NCBI RefSeq assembly: GCF_000204055.1
Contig: NW_006768765.1
Span: 2,677,601 to 2,741,600, forward strand
Length of the DNA stretch: 64,000 bases
Direction: 5' to 3'
Origin: Melampsora larici-populina 98AG31
Lineage: Eukaryota; Basidiomycota; Pucciniomycetes; Pucciniales; Melampsoraceae
Below the pieces are notes generated by a model, which saw nothing but the letters and a program-made list of their open reading frames with translations, searched no databases and was not told the DNA's origin. The position numbers and the translations under genes were made by a program. This document shows positions 23,841 to 35,820 of this stretch, piece after piece; position 1 is the first letter of the stretch; each line of letters begins with the position of its first letter.

Positions 23841-25815
23841 ACAGAAGAAGACAGAAAAAAACATTGAAATGGAAATGGGAAAAAAACATAAATGGACTAC
23901 TTATCTCTCTTTATTACTCCTACTATTACTACTACTATGTCTCAGCTTTGAGCATTTTGTTTTCAAAGGGTTTATTTTCCAAGTATTTTCTTTTTTTTTC
24001 AAACCGTTTTTTTTTCCTTCTTTTGGTTTTCAACGATTTTTTTTAGTTTTCTTTGGGTTTGTGAAGTTGAAGTTGAGATTGTTTTTTTTTTTGTTTTTTT
24101 TTTGTTTGTCTGTGATTGTGTGCGTGTGTGTGTGTGTGTGTGTAATTGTTTTGGGACAATTTTTTTTCTTAAGGATTCTTTTAATTGAGAATTTTTAATT
24201 TTTTTTTTGCTTCATTCTTTTTTTTTCTTTTTTTTTTTGGAAACCAATTCAATCAGAAACCAAATTCAAATTCAAAACAAAAAAAAACAAAAAAAAAAAA
24301 TATACAATCATGGGTCGTTTTTTTAATTTTCTTTTTCTTTTTTTTTTCAAGATTATTACATTCGTTGTTTTTGTTGACTATTTTTTTGGGTTTTTTTTTT
24401 TTACATGAATGCATTTTCTTCCTTTTCAAACACATCTAGTACTTTTTTATGTCTATGTCTATGTCTTTTCTTTTTTTTCAGAACATTGATTCATTCATTT
24501 ATTTTTTTTATAATATAAAAAAAGAAATTTAAAATAAAGGAAGTTTTAGAATATGATACCCGTGATGAATTAGCAGATCAAAATTACACAAGAATTCTTA
24601 TTACTTGGGTTTTTTGTTGGTTTGCCTTTTTATCATTTTTTTGGGTGGATGAATGTTTTGGTGTATGTATTGTGTTTTTAATTAAATTTGATTTTGGGTA
24701 TTAAATAGAAAAAGATGAATTCATAATGCACTTTTATCTGAAACAGCTATCAAAATGGATTTACTTTGAAAATTGGGGTGCAACAAGGTACAAATGTCAA
24801 TTCATTATGTTTTAGATATTGAGAATCAAAAATAATTAACTTGCTTACTCTACACTTGAAGAAGATTAAACTTCAAAGTGTACCATTGAAGACCAAATCA
24901 TACAGTCTTTGCTATCATGAATTCCAGGAAAGATCACCCTGGTACTTACTGAAAAACTATTGGAACAAAACTAATTTGAGCTCAAAAGCCAAAGGGGTAA
25001 ATAATTAACATCTTGTCCTGAAATAACAACACCCTCTCTGACCTGCCTATCAAAAGAGCAAGCATATTCAAAAGAGTGGTGAAACAGGGAGAACAAAGAT
25101 AATAAAAATCAAATAGCCAATATTGATCAATAATTTAGTTGTTCATATGTTTCCTCAATATAAGTTAAACCAAATGAAAGAATTGTTGTGAAGACAAAAA
25201 AAAATTCTTTTGATATTCTCTTTAAAAGAGATAGAAATCAATTAATTCACAAACAATTTCACATCTAACAAAACATAACAGAAGCTCCCACATTTGATGC
25301 TTGGCCATTAACATGGTTTTGAGAGAGAAAGTCTTAAAAAAAACATGACCCAAGATATAGATATGGCATGCTTTGGAAGACCAACAGCCAGCGAATTGAA
25401 TAAAGTCCATAGATGCTCCAGGTCCAGATTGAGCCAAAGTTGTAGTGCCACCTGAATGAAGAGAATGAATCTTGCAAACTTGAGTATCTTTCCCAATTCA
25501 CCCCTTTGTACATGTTTGTATGGAGATGTAGTGAGGCCCATGGATCAAGGGTCCACAAGCCTTGGCAAAAGGCTCTGACTGCTTGGGGTTCAAATACAGG
25601 GCTTGACACTCATAGCTGCTTGGTGGCCTCAAGGAGACACCTGTAAGCCCCAACTGCCCAGGCTTGAACTTTTTCATTTTTTCTCAATGGTATCATCAAA
25701 TGGTTGTACGGTTGCTTGTGTCAACACAGTGGTAACCCCAAATCAGTATCTCCACACCTCCGACCCTGCGAGTCTGTCAAAGCCAGTAATAACTCTACAT
25801 TTCTATAGTATAGTA
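23841..25815. other. Downstream T-rich and microsatellite region, no gene
   Basis: Between 23930 and 24480 the plus strand is extremely T-rich with runs of up to ten Ts. It includes a (TG)n tract at about 24118-24142. The rest to 25815 shows no supported coding region. Confidence 0.6.
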
Positions 25816-25823
25816 AAAATATA

Positions 25824-26683
25824 GGGGGCTACTAAAAAGCGCCCGCAAATGAAACCTGAGACCGCCCGCTTTTAGAATCCGGTGGTTACGAAGATTGTTG
25901 GACTGAACTGTGGTTCAGTCCCGAGGTACTGATCTGTGTGATTGTTGGAATCCAATCAAACAGAACCGGGCGGTCTTGAAAGTTATCGAGAAGCCCTCAA
26001 AACCTCCCGCTACACACATCTCATCCACCATATTGATCGTTAACTTTGACTGGATTGTTAAGCTCTGCTCAAAAGACACTCAAATCAATAGACGCGACCT
26101 GCCCCTTCCAGTGTCCCCTCAGGCTGAACTATCCTCTGTCTTGTACAAGTAATGAGTGCTAGAAACCTAACAGGATTCAAGGCTCTGAGCTGTTGTGACC
26201 ATTCAAACAGTTTAATGGGGTTTGATCCCTCACTTGGTCTGGTCAAAGTTTCAAGACTTGCCAAATGAAGAGACTGGCAGACATACGGGCAATTCTAGCT
26301 TCATCAAGTCTGAATCTAGGAGGAGGGTGTAAAAGCCTTTTGGTTTGTACTCAGGATCCCTTCCTAACATCAGCCCCACCAGTGAGCCCTATAAATATTG
26401 TATGAACTCTAGAGTCTGGTTGCACACAAGTAGATCTCTGGGAGAAGCTTGGCAACTCGGGTGGCAACTTGCTATCCAGGTTGTGAGATGTGTGTACCGG
26501 GAGGTTTTGAGGGCTTCTTGATAACTTTCAAGACCGCCCGGTTCTGTTTGATTGGATTCCAACAATCACACAGATCAGTACCTCGGGACTGAACCACAGT
26601 TCAGTCCAACAATCTGAGTTACCACCGGATTCTAAAAGCGGGTGGTCTCAGGTTTTATTTGCGGGCGCTTTTTAGTAGCCCCC
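25824..26683. mobile_element. 860-bp non-autonomous TIR element with 8-bp TSD
   Basis: The ends GGGGGCTACTAAAAAGCGCC and its inverse open TIRs of about 200 bp. Perfect 8-bp duplications AAAATATA flank it (25816-25823 and 26684-26691). An 8-bp duplication fits hAT-type insertion, though the end sequence is not a textbook hAT terminus. Each TIR contains the hairpin GGACTGAAC TGTG GTTCAGTCC. No open frame of note lies inside. Confidence 0.8.
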
Positions 26684-27207
26684 AAAATATAAAAGAATGG
26701 TCTTTGATTGGGATGAGAAATCATGTCAGAAAGAGAGTGTAAAGAATTCTTTTGAAATTGGATTCAGTTTCTCAAAAAATCTAGATTTGTGGCCAGCCAT
26801 AAATGTTGGGCCAAAACTTATGGTTACCACAGTCTTGACCCACTAATGGTATTCAAAACTCAAGAAACAGGTCCGAGAAGTGTCAAGAAGTGACATCTAG
26901 GAACTTCTTGGACACTTCCAAGATGTCTCTCGGTTTTTGGAGTTTCTGGGCCCTAGAAGCATCTTCCCATATGAATGTGCATAAGAGTGCGTTTGCTGTC
27001 CTTCAACCTCGCAGGTATAGACCCGCGAGGTGTATACTTGCGGATCCGCAGGTTGACGTGGTCTACCTCGAGGTGTGTACCTGAGCATGGTGCGTTCGGT
27101 ACACACAACCCGAGGTGAACTCAAACCACAAGCTATGGGTTCCAAGTGTGAACTTGAGAAAAAAATCAAAAAACTACATACACATCATCTCAGTCAATTG
27201 TCTCGCA

Positions 27208-28609
27208 ATGCTTCCCTCGCGCTCACAGCTTCAACAGGTCTCCAATCATCAAAGACGGATCATTGCAATGGCCTCAATTGGTGCTGCACATTTCTACATG
27301 AATCATTTGTATCGGGAGCCCTCAATTGCACACAATACATTGATCCTTTCAGGCCAAGGATGGCTTGATGAGCTTTTACAATCACAAAATCCACGGTGTT
27401 TTTACGATCAACTTGGCATGAAGCCTCATATATTTCAAAAATTGGTGAGGGTGTTGGAAGACCAAGGTCTCATTGAAGAAACAAAGAACATGACTACTGG
27501 TCAACAAGTGGCAATATTTCTATTTACAATCATTACTGGAAATTTGGTTTGAAAAATTGAAGAGAGATTCCAAAGATCACCTGACACAATTTCAAGGTGT
27601 GTATATCTGCTTGGTACTTCACATATACATCTTTCTGATTTTTTTTTGCTCTCACAGGGTCTTTCATAAAGTGCTCAATGCTTTCAACGATCACGAATTC
27701 TATCAGAGCTTGGTTAAACTGCCAACGGTTCACACATCTCTTCCTTTGACTTTCCGGCAAGATGAACGATTCATGCCTTACTTCAAGGATTGCATAGGAG
27801 CTATTGATGGCACACATCTTCCTGTGCATGTCTCTCCAGAAGATCGACCTCGATTCCGTGACCGAAAATCAAATATCAGTCAAAATGTACTTGTTGCTTG
27901 CAACTTCAACATGATGTTCCAATATGTAATGTCTGGTTATACTGGCACAATGCCTGACAGCTCAATGTGGGAAGATTGTTGCAGAAGATCTTTGATCATA
28001 CCTCCAGGGAAATTCTACCTTGGCGATGCTGGATTCAGCCTCAGCCGCAGTTGTTTGGTGCCCTATAGAAAGATACGTTATCATCTACAGGAATGGGCTC
28101 GCTTGGGAGATAAAGAGTTTGTTTCTTCTCTTTCTTTCATTCCAGGTGGATCATATCTTATATACTTATATTGCTTCACTTTATTGTCTGTATACAGGCC
28201 TGCTAACAAGAAGGAACTTTTCAATCTACGTCATTCAAGCGCTCGGATGGTTATTGAGAGGAACTTTGGGGTTACCAAAAAGAGATTTGCGGTGATGAAC
28301 CATGGCTCATACTATCCATTCAAAACTCAAGTCCGACTTGTGCCAGCAATGTGTGCAGTCCACAACTTCATACGACTTGAAGATCATGGCGGACTTTCAG
28401 AAGAATTTCCCGAGTTCACTGACCTTTCAGCCACTCCTCTCCCAAACCAACAACCTTCAGCATCTGACAATGAAGAAGATATGATGGATCCCGAACTGGA
28501 TGATTCAGAAGCAAGCCAATGGTGTGATCAAATTGCTACGCGGATGTGGGAGGATTATCAAAGGCAGAAAGAGACTGCAGCAAGGCAGATGAGAAGGGGT
28601 TCTCAATGA
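27208..28609 (+). pseudogene. HARBI1-like DDE nuclease with one in-frame nonsense codon
   Basis: This is the catalytic protein of PIF/Harbinger transposons. Exons 27208-27596, 27658-28116 and 28198-28609 join to 420 codons. All splice phases fit, yet an in-frame TGA stands at 27550-27552, after TIITGNLV and before KIEERFQRSP. The DDE residues are present: Asp in CIGAIDGTH, Asp in TMPDSSMW and Glu in MVIERNFGV. The start at 27208 is the first ATG of the continuous frame; 27268 is the alternative. The C-terminus has the usual WEDYQRQ region. Unless read through or edited, the copy cannot make full-length nuclease. Confidence 0.85.
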
Positions 28610-28747
28610 ATACAGAAGCTCAGAATACTACGATGTGCATTTTCACTCTCAAAACAAATTATAAAGCTCATATCTCCATTCATTTGACAAAATAATTGTG
28701 ACTACTCCTTTTACAAAGAAAATGAGATGATTAAGGTTGTACACTAT

Positions 28748-29891
28748 TTACTTTTGGGTCATCTGCTCGAGCATTTCCAGTAAGACAGTTCTGGCAAGGC
28801 TTTCATCTTTAATGACCATATACCCACCAGCCATCTCTGGATGCCAAAGGAACATCGTGATTATTCTTGCCTTCACCACCGCATCCAGGAAATCATTGCT
28901 CTTGATCTTGGCTATTGCTCCTGAGCTTATCGGGTCCACTGCTGAGCGAGGGGGCTCGATAGTAGATTGTAAAGACGAGACAATTTTGTCCCCAAAATCA
29001 TTCAGTGCATCCACACCACGTTGTTGTCGTGATTTGCTTTGCTTTGTAATTGGAGTCAAAGGCATAAGATCACTATCATCAATCTTCCTTTTGCTTGAAG
29101 ACACTCTCTGAACAGTGTTTACATCAGATTGATGAGTCCGGTTGAGGCTCTCCTGGAGTTCCAGTTCGTAATCAATTGCATCCTATTACATAAATAGGTA
29201 CGGTTAGAAGGACAATCCTCATTGGTTGTCTGCTACACACACTTCAACTACACATACCTGTAAGCCCGTATGACCATCTTCTTCTTCTATATTGTCGAAG
29301 TCGCTGCCTTCTGAGGTGGCGAAGGTACTGTTGGCAGTGGGCCGATTCTGTTGAGTCTGAGACGGTTGAGTGGGGTCAAAAGTGTCTTTTGCTGACGCGA
29401 TGATGTGGCCAACGAGTTGGTCCATCTTGTCAAACAGTGGGAAAGGGGCTGTAGCCCATTTTGCTATACTCGGATCATCTCCAACCAGACCATCCCACAC
29501 GTCTTGTGAGATATTGAGTGTTGAATCTGCATGACACCACCCCATCCCACTTAGTTCACTCAGCCTTTTGACAATACGGAAGTCGCCTTTGATCTGGTAA
29601 GAGAAAACAACATCAATATTATCTTGATTGGGAACACAAAAGGGTACATACCTTTGTAAACTTGGTTGAGCAATTCCCATTGGTCTTTGCAAGACTTCCG
29701 CGTGGCTCAGTTCCTTTCAGCAACTTCGCGCATGCATCCCACGTTGAATGCTTCCATCCTGACTTGGCCATTCGTCCTGCTTGCTTCTCCGCGAGCAAGA
29801 AATCAATCATATCTTCCTCGTTTTGTTCGGTCCACTTAGCTGTGACCTTGGGTGTTGTTTTTTTGGTGGCATAGCGAGCTGACGTTTCCAA
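28748..29891 (-). CDS. Harbinger partner protein, Myb/SANT (trihelix)-like (336 aa)
   Basis: Exons 29891-29652, 29593-29258 and 29182-28748 join in frame without stops. The N-terminal domain (about residues 18-90) has spaced Trp residues (KWTEQNEEDMIDFLL, SGWKHSTW, GMGWCH), like the Myb/SANT-like DNA-binding domain of Harbinger second ORFs. In well-studied Harbingers this protein helps nuclease import and end binding. The middle is acidic (about 170-195) and the C-terminus helical. The first codon of the extended frame is TTG (29891) and no in-frame ATG is seen just upstream, so the original start may have been lost; the next ATG falls inside the domain. The gene lies 139 bp from and convergent with the nuclease gene. 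Confidence 0.75.
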
Positions 29892-30858
29892 TGGGTCGTT
29901 CCTCTTCTCAGCGACTCTCGACTCTTGACTCTTGATTCTCGACTCTCAGTGTTATATTCAGAGAACCCTTACAGGTCTATGGAACTAGGCAGGTCAACCT
30001 CGAGATTTGACCAAAACATTGAAATCTTGAGGTTGACAAATTTGGCTGGTCAACCTCGAGGTCTACACCTCGAAGTTCATCCAGAACTTTGGTACTGAAC
30101 AGCAGAATCTCAAGTGTACACCTTGAAGTGTACACCTGACGTTTTGGCTGGGGCAACCTGCAAGGTTGAAGGGCACCAAACTCACGCTCACACCCGAAGC
30201 CACGAAGCCACATGGCGCCATGCTCTCGGGCAGGGCAAGGGCCAGGGCGCAGGCCATGCCCTCGCCATGTCCTGAAGGGGCCACATGGCCACTTCAGGGC
30301 CTGTAAACTTTGCGCCGATTGGGAGAAAGCAATTGGCTCTCATGATCACGATGCGCGTCTGTCGATTGCTTGATCATAATCATCAATCCACCAATCAGAA
30401 AAGGATTAGAAAGCTGCTTATCAGCATCACAATCTGTAAGAAACTTAGAAAAAGCACACCACAGTTGATAGTTATCAAGCAGGAAGTTGAGCAATCAAGT
30501 TAGATTGCTGAAAGTTCTTGTTTGCTCATACCAGCATCTTCTATCTTCTTAAGCAAGTGAGCCACAATCTGAGGTATCTGGATTGGTCTTGAAAGTGAAC
30601 AGTCTTGGTGAAGACTTGTGCTCTCAATTTCAAAAGGAGAGTGAAACAAAAACTTTGAGTAGGTGTATGTACATTAGAAGTTTGATCAAACAGAATGAAA
30701 TTTCGGAAACCGAGTCAGATCGAGAGATCTTAGTTAACACAAAAAAATGAAAGTCGATCAGAACTTTGTGATCAATCAGAATTTGCGATCGATCAGAAGT
30801 TTGAGATCAATCAGAGGTTTGAATCAGAAGTTTGAGAGAAGATGAATTTCACAAAGCT

Positions 30859-33800
30859 TCATGGAAACACTTTCATCCAGCTCTTCAAGCACACTTGTTC
30901 CATGAGGGTGTACGTTTTCATTGCGCATCTGGAGTTGTCCATAACATGACCCGCGGAAGAAAACGAGCTTTCCGAAGGGACACTTGTGGCCGGAATGGCA
31001 AGTATGGCTTGTGCAAGCTTTGTCAGGTGAGGATATTCTGAACAATTGAGCTCCCAATACCCTAAGGGTGTCATTGATCGGGGCTCAACAGGACGACTGA
31101 GATACGATGAAATCTCATCTCGAAGGTGATGAACAGTCTGAGTGTCAGACTCAAAGGTTTTGTCGATCAAGTCCGAATCGGAGCTTGGATGTAATTCTTG
31201 AGTTTTGAAATCTTCAAGTGCTTCAGAGATTCCTAGATGAGTACACGCCGTGTGTATGTGATCTTCTAGAGTCTCACGCGATAAGATGTTGGGACAGACA
31301 CTACGCCAGATTGCAAATTTACCACTGAGTTTAGAAAATTCAGGAAATATAGAAAATTATACACAAGGTGGAGGGGGTCAGAAAAAGATGGAAAAATAAG
31401 GGATGCATCCCCCTATGTGTGCCCATCCTTTTGCATATTTTTCTGATTTTTACGGCAGCAGTGTATATCAGGTCAGAAACTCAATTCATGTCCAAAACTG
31501 TCAGTCATTGAGGCATCAACCTTGTGAGAGCAATAAAATTGCCAATTTTGGGTCAAAATCTGCAATGTCTGCACATTTTGAATGCTACATGTTTATTCTA
31601 AACTGCCAACATAGATGCCTCAGGTTGAGAAATCCAAGGCATCATCGGAGGCAAATCCTCGGACAGACCTTGTCCAAGGTTTTCATCCAAGGTATTCTTT
31701 TGCCCTCCTCGGATCAAAACCTTGGGAAGCTTCTGTCCAAGGTTTGGCATCCAAGGATACCTCAGATTTTTTAATCCAAGGTAAATATGTTGATGGTGCT
31801 ACCACATACACATTGTAATGAGTGGTGTGTGTCTAAAAACACATAAGGCACAGCAATCACAGTCCCCATCAGCAAATCTAGAAAAGCTTATAAATCCTTG
31901 CTGTAATGGTTTTAACATCCAGATAAAACTGTAGACCCACTATGTGGCTTTCATAATTTTCAACTGCCAAATTGATTGGAGGAAATTGTTTGGATTTGTG
32001 AGTGCTCAAAAGTTTCTGCACAAGCCTTGGTAGTTTTGGACAAAATCTGAGTTTCTGACAAAATATACACCAAAATCATTTTTCTTTGGAACATCTGCAA
32101 AACTGCAGGTAAAAATATAAAAAAATGTGAGGAATGGTGGGACATCACAGGCAATTAAACCATAATTTTATCAAAGTTTTCCAACCTCTCACACATTGCT
32201 GAAAATTTTCTACATTTTTACTTTTCTAAACTCCATGGTAAATTATTGATTTGGTGTAGTGAGATCCCTTCGAGTTTGTTCCTGGGATCAAGTACAGCAG
32301 CGATGAGGTATGTGTGCTTTGTGATTGCTTGGTTCCTGTAATCACAAAGCTTATCATACATTGGGTTCATAGCAGCTCGGAGGCCAGGTATTGTGGATGA
32401 AGCTTCCATAGCCTGTCATGTGAGTTAGTGATATCAGCACAAAACTTGCATTAGATTCACAAGGTGATATGTCCTTACCGTCTCGAGACGTTTCATCATT
32501 TTTCCGTATGCTAGAGCAGCCAGACAGAATGTAGGGTAGTTCAATGCTGAGAGTTCGGATGTGATCCTTTCAAAAGGCTGGAGGAACCGAACAAGATTCT
32601 CAAGTAATATCCATTCTGACTTGTTGATGCGGATGTTGATGTATTGTGGATCATTATCAAGCTTGAAGTTGATCACAGTCTTCAACCGGACAGCTCGGGC
32701 ACAGACATGAGAGAGCGAATTCCAGCGAGTCAGACATTCAGTACGAAGACCTAACGGTTTCCCAATTCCGGGGGTCGTAGATGCCAATTCTTGGATGTGA
32801 GTTGCAAACTGAGGGCTGTTCTTGTACTTGTTTGAGAGCTCATTGAGTTTTTGGAGGAGACAAGCAATCTTTCTAGAACAGACTACATCGGCTACCTCTT
32901 CAAATTCTTCGGGTCCAGTCATGGAGTTTGGCTTTAAACTTTTGGTAAAGTACTTGAGACATTCACGAACTCCAAGATTGATCACGTGAGCTAGACATCC
33001 GTTCAGATTTTGAGACCGAGAAAACTGTGGAATGACTTCTTCAAGAGCGGAAGCTAGGGTACCGTTGTTGGATGCGTTATTGGCCGTGATACAGTAAAGT
33101 TTAGAGCGTATTGAAAATTCATCGAGGACACAGAGTAGATGATTAGACAAATTTTGAACTGTGTGTGGCCCATTGATTTCAATAAGTGAAAGTACCACGT
33201 TCTTCAATTTGAACTTTTCATCAATCCAATGTGCAGTGACTCCAAAGACAGATTTGTGATTTGGGGAGGTCCAGGAGTCGCAAGTGAGGTTGATATGATT
33301 GATTGAACAGAAGTAGTTTACCAGACGTGCTTGATAAAGGTTGAAGGTTTGAAATATCTCGTCTTTCAATGCAGTAGGGGATATAAAAAAAGATTTGATA
33401 TTTGGATTCACAAGTAACAAGAGCTTCTGAAATGCATCTGAGCTGACAAATTGAAAGGGCATCTCATCTTCCACACACATCTTGACCAGCATTTTCTTGA
33501 AAGAATCAGGTGTCAAAGGTTCCTAAAACAAGAATGATTAAGATATCAGCTTGTGACACCCAAAAATGAAATGCCACACCAAAATATAACTATAAACAAA
33601 CCACTTTGGATGCTCCCTCGGTCTGCTGGCGGAATTTTTTGTTTGATGACATTCTATGAATTTGTTTGAGATGACAACTGAGTGATTTAGTTGGACCTTT
33701 TGTATCTTCAGTTATTTCACTCAAACATAAATCACCGGCTGAATGCTGAGAAGGAAGCTGGCAGACAAATTTGATCTTCCTATCTATGATAGAAGGTTCG

Positions 33801-34012
33801 AAGTATGGCCACACCCAGGAAGTCCGTTTATTCTTTGTTTTTTGGAAATCTTCCAAACGTTTTTGGAGCGCTGCCAGGCTGTTGGGTGAGCCAGATTTAT
33901 TGTAGGGATTTGAGTGTGAAGTGTTTGAGATTCTGTGCTGAGCTATTGAAGGAGAACTGAGGATGTTTCTCCTTGAAAGTTGGAGATCAGAGCTTCTAGA
34001 TAATTGTGACAT
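30859..34012 (-). CDS. hAT-family transposase, apparently intact (703 aa)
   Basis: Exons 34012-33602, 33522-32479, 32412-32222 and 31324-30859 give 704 codons with consistent phases and no internal stop. The N-terminus (about residues 60-130) resembles a BED-type zinc finger, with aromatic SWVWPYF then Cys...Cys and HLKQIH. The central RNase H-like part has LTCDSWTSPNHKSVFG, which holds the first catalytic Asp, and CLAHVINLGV; LTRWNS follows. The C-terminus is the hAT dimerisation domain, with PLGYWEL and PATSVPSESSFSSAG. Length and order match active hAT transposases. The last intron is long (897 nt) and holds a repetitive block with CCAAGG motifs (about 31610-31785). Catalytic competence is inferred from the open frame only. 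Confidence 0.88.
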
Positions 34013-34091
34013 AATGAAAATGAAGTATGTTTCAGGCTGCAGTGTGTTTCAAACTTCACGTGTTGCAGTGTGTGGAGTTTCATTCAACCCA

Positions 34092-34158
34092 GCCTCCATG
34101 TGGCGCCATGGTATAGCCCCGGCTGAGGAGGGCCTTTACCATGGCGCCACGTGGAGGC
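34092..34158. repeat. Subterminal hairpin of the hAT element
   Basis: GCCTCCATGTGGCGCCATGG (34092-34111) extends two more bases and is mirrored at 34137-34158 with one mismatch. It lies about 90 bp inside the element end. A related GGCGCC-centred palindrome lies near the opposite end (about 30214). Confidence 0.75.
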
Positions 34159-34264
34159 TCTGTCTATCAAGGGCTAGAGCAGGGCATGCCATACCGGGTG
34201 CAGGCCATGGCCCTGGGCCCTGAAAAAAACACCGGGTGTGAGCGTGACACCAAACGCACTCTAA

Positions 34265-35820
34265 CCAACCGACCCTTCTCACATCTCTTCCCACTTTTAC
34301 ATCAACTCGATCAACACCACACCATCATACACATCACTTATCCGCCAACTTTCACTTGTAGCTCCTGCTATTCTTTTGGCCTTTGCCTGATCAATGATCA
34401 AACCACATATCTGGGAAACAGTGCTCGTTTTCAAGTGTATTTTGTCTGTCTCAAATATGTACTTAGAACTGAATTTCACTCGGATTCGCTTTGTATGCAA
34501 AGCTGATGTATTCACTTATGAGTAGCAAGGACAATCATTGTCTCATTTTCATTTTTGAAGCTACATAAGCCGTATCTAGATGCAATTCTTTGTACCAATG
34601 TGACCAGGACAAGGTACAACAAACAACTCATTTTTGGAAGATGGGATAGGGAGCGTGGTGAAATTAATTGTTAAAATTCATCGCTTGTTAGATCTTGATT
34701 TGGATTTTGGTCGATTGGTGGATTTCAACTGGTCATTCAATTTTGATTGATCGTTCTATTGCAATCAGTCGTTCTATTTCAATTGATTGTCCAATTTCAA
34801 TCAATTATTTGCCTTTGGTCAATTCGTGTTTGATCTAAATTCTGATTCAACATAATTGTTTTTCTTAAGGTGATTGATCAAATAAAAGGTGAGATGAATT
34901 GACAACAAAAGCAATTTTCAAGTCAGAAACAAATCAACCATGGAGGAGATGAATAGGACAATGACTGACACAAACAGTTGGACAGATCACTCGTCCAGGA
35001 GATTGGTTTGAAGACTGAGTTGATTCCTTAAAGTGTTGTATGTCAATGGCAGTCGAAGTTGTCATGTGTAGAGCAAAGAGTGAGATGATATTCACCTGTT
35101 AAGAGGTGTTTGTGGCGAGACAGAAGTGAGTTGATGGGGATGGGGGAATGATGGGGGTCTCAAATCTATCAAGAAAGGTCCAGAAGTGACATCCAGAAAC
35201 ATCTTGAAGGTGTCCAAGAAGCTTCTAGATGTCACTTCTTGACACTTCTCGGGCCCGTTTCTCGAGTTTTGAATACCATTACTATAGGAGATCAAGGACA
35301 AGAAGATGATATCATAGTTAAAAATAAGTGTCTAAGGACTCAGTATCTTAAGATTTCCTTGGAAATTTGAACAAACTAGGGAACAGGTACATCCACACCT
35401 AGGAGGGATTTCAAAAATATCAACAACCACCCTTTAAATCATCAAGAGAATTGAAATTATGGTAAAGACTCTGATTGTTTTACATTTCAACTTTTACTAT
35501 CGATTTTTTTTCCAAGTTGAAATATAACAAACCATTTGGGAAAAAAGTAATTCTACAGTTTCATTTCAAGAAACATGATGAAAAACCAACACATGTATAT
35601 GATAAAGTAAACCAAATTATATAAGAAAAAGAGACAATCAACCAATATGAAGCTGCCCTCTCCCCCCTTCCTGATGTCTAAAAACTTTCTTACTAATACA
35701 ATTCCAATCTGATGAAAAAAAAAGGAAACAAGATAGAAAAAAAAAAGATTCCAAGAAAAATGAAATTCAAAAAGAACCCTTCCCAGAAAAAAAAAGAAAC
35801 CCATCTCAAAATAAACTTCA
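34265..35820. other. Intergenic, remains of the outer repeat element
   Basis: To about 35281 this is the presumed interior and right arm of the outer inverted-repeat element. The rest is AT-rich sequence without a supported gene. Confidence 0.5.

Larger units (their letters stand above)
30182..34247. mobile_element. Complete hAT element, TSD CACCAAAC
   Basis: The ends TCACGCTCACACCCG (30182) and its inverse (ending 34247) are flanked by perfect 8-bp duplications CACCAAAC at 30174-30181 and 34248-34255. The duplicated octamer belongs to the Harbinger right end, so the hAT insertion is the younger event. The 4066-bp element encodes one transposase on the minus strand. Both subterminal regions are GC-rich with GGCGCC-centred palindromes. 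Confidence 0.93.
26985..34261. mobile_element. PIF/Harbinger element, TSD TAA, interrupted by a hAT element
   Basis: The left end is GAGTGCGTTTGCTGTCCTTC at 26985. The right end is its inverse, GGTTGAAGGG CACCAAAC GCACTC, but is split by the hAT insertion: the inner part ends at 30181 and GCACTC lies at 34256-34261. TAA flanks both sides (26982-26984 and 34262-34264), the canonical TWA target of this superfamily. Without the hAT and one duplication copy, the element is about 3.2 kb. It encodes a nuclease (plus strand) and a Myb/SANT-like protein (minus strand), facing each other. Confidence 0.9.
26844..35281. repeat. Outer inverted repeats around the transposon nest
   Basis: The sequence from TAATGGTATTCAAAACTC onward (26844-26935) reappears inverted at about 35190-35281. 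Identity is high over roughly 90 bp, including a GAAGTGTCAAGAAG/CTTCTTGGACACTTC stem. If these are the ends of one element, it was about 1.1 kb before the Harbinger element inserted. No target duplication is seen, so two unrelated half-copies remain possible. Confidence 0.55.

Noticed and set aside
23824..24439. Phe/Leu-rich frames after the chitin synthase gene
   Set aside because: Produced by long T runs; low complexity without splice or start context.
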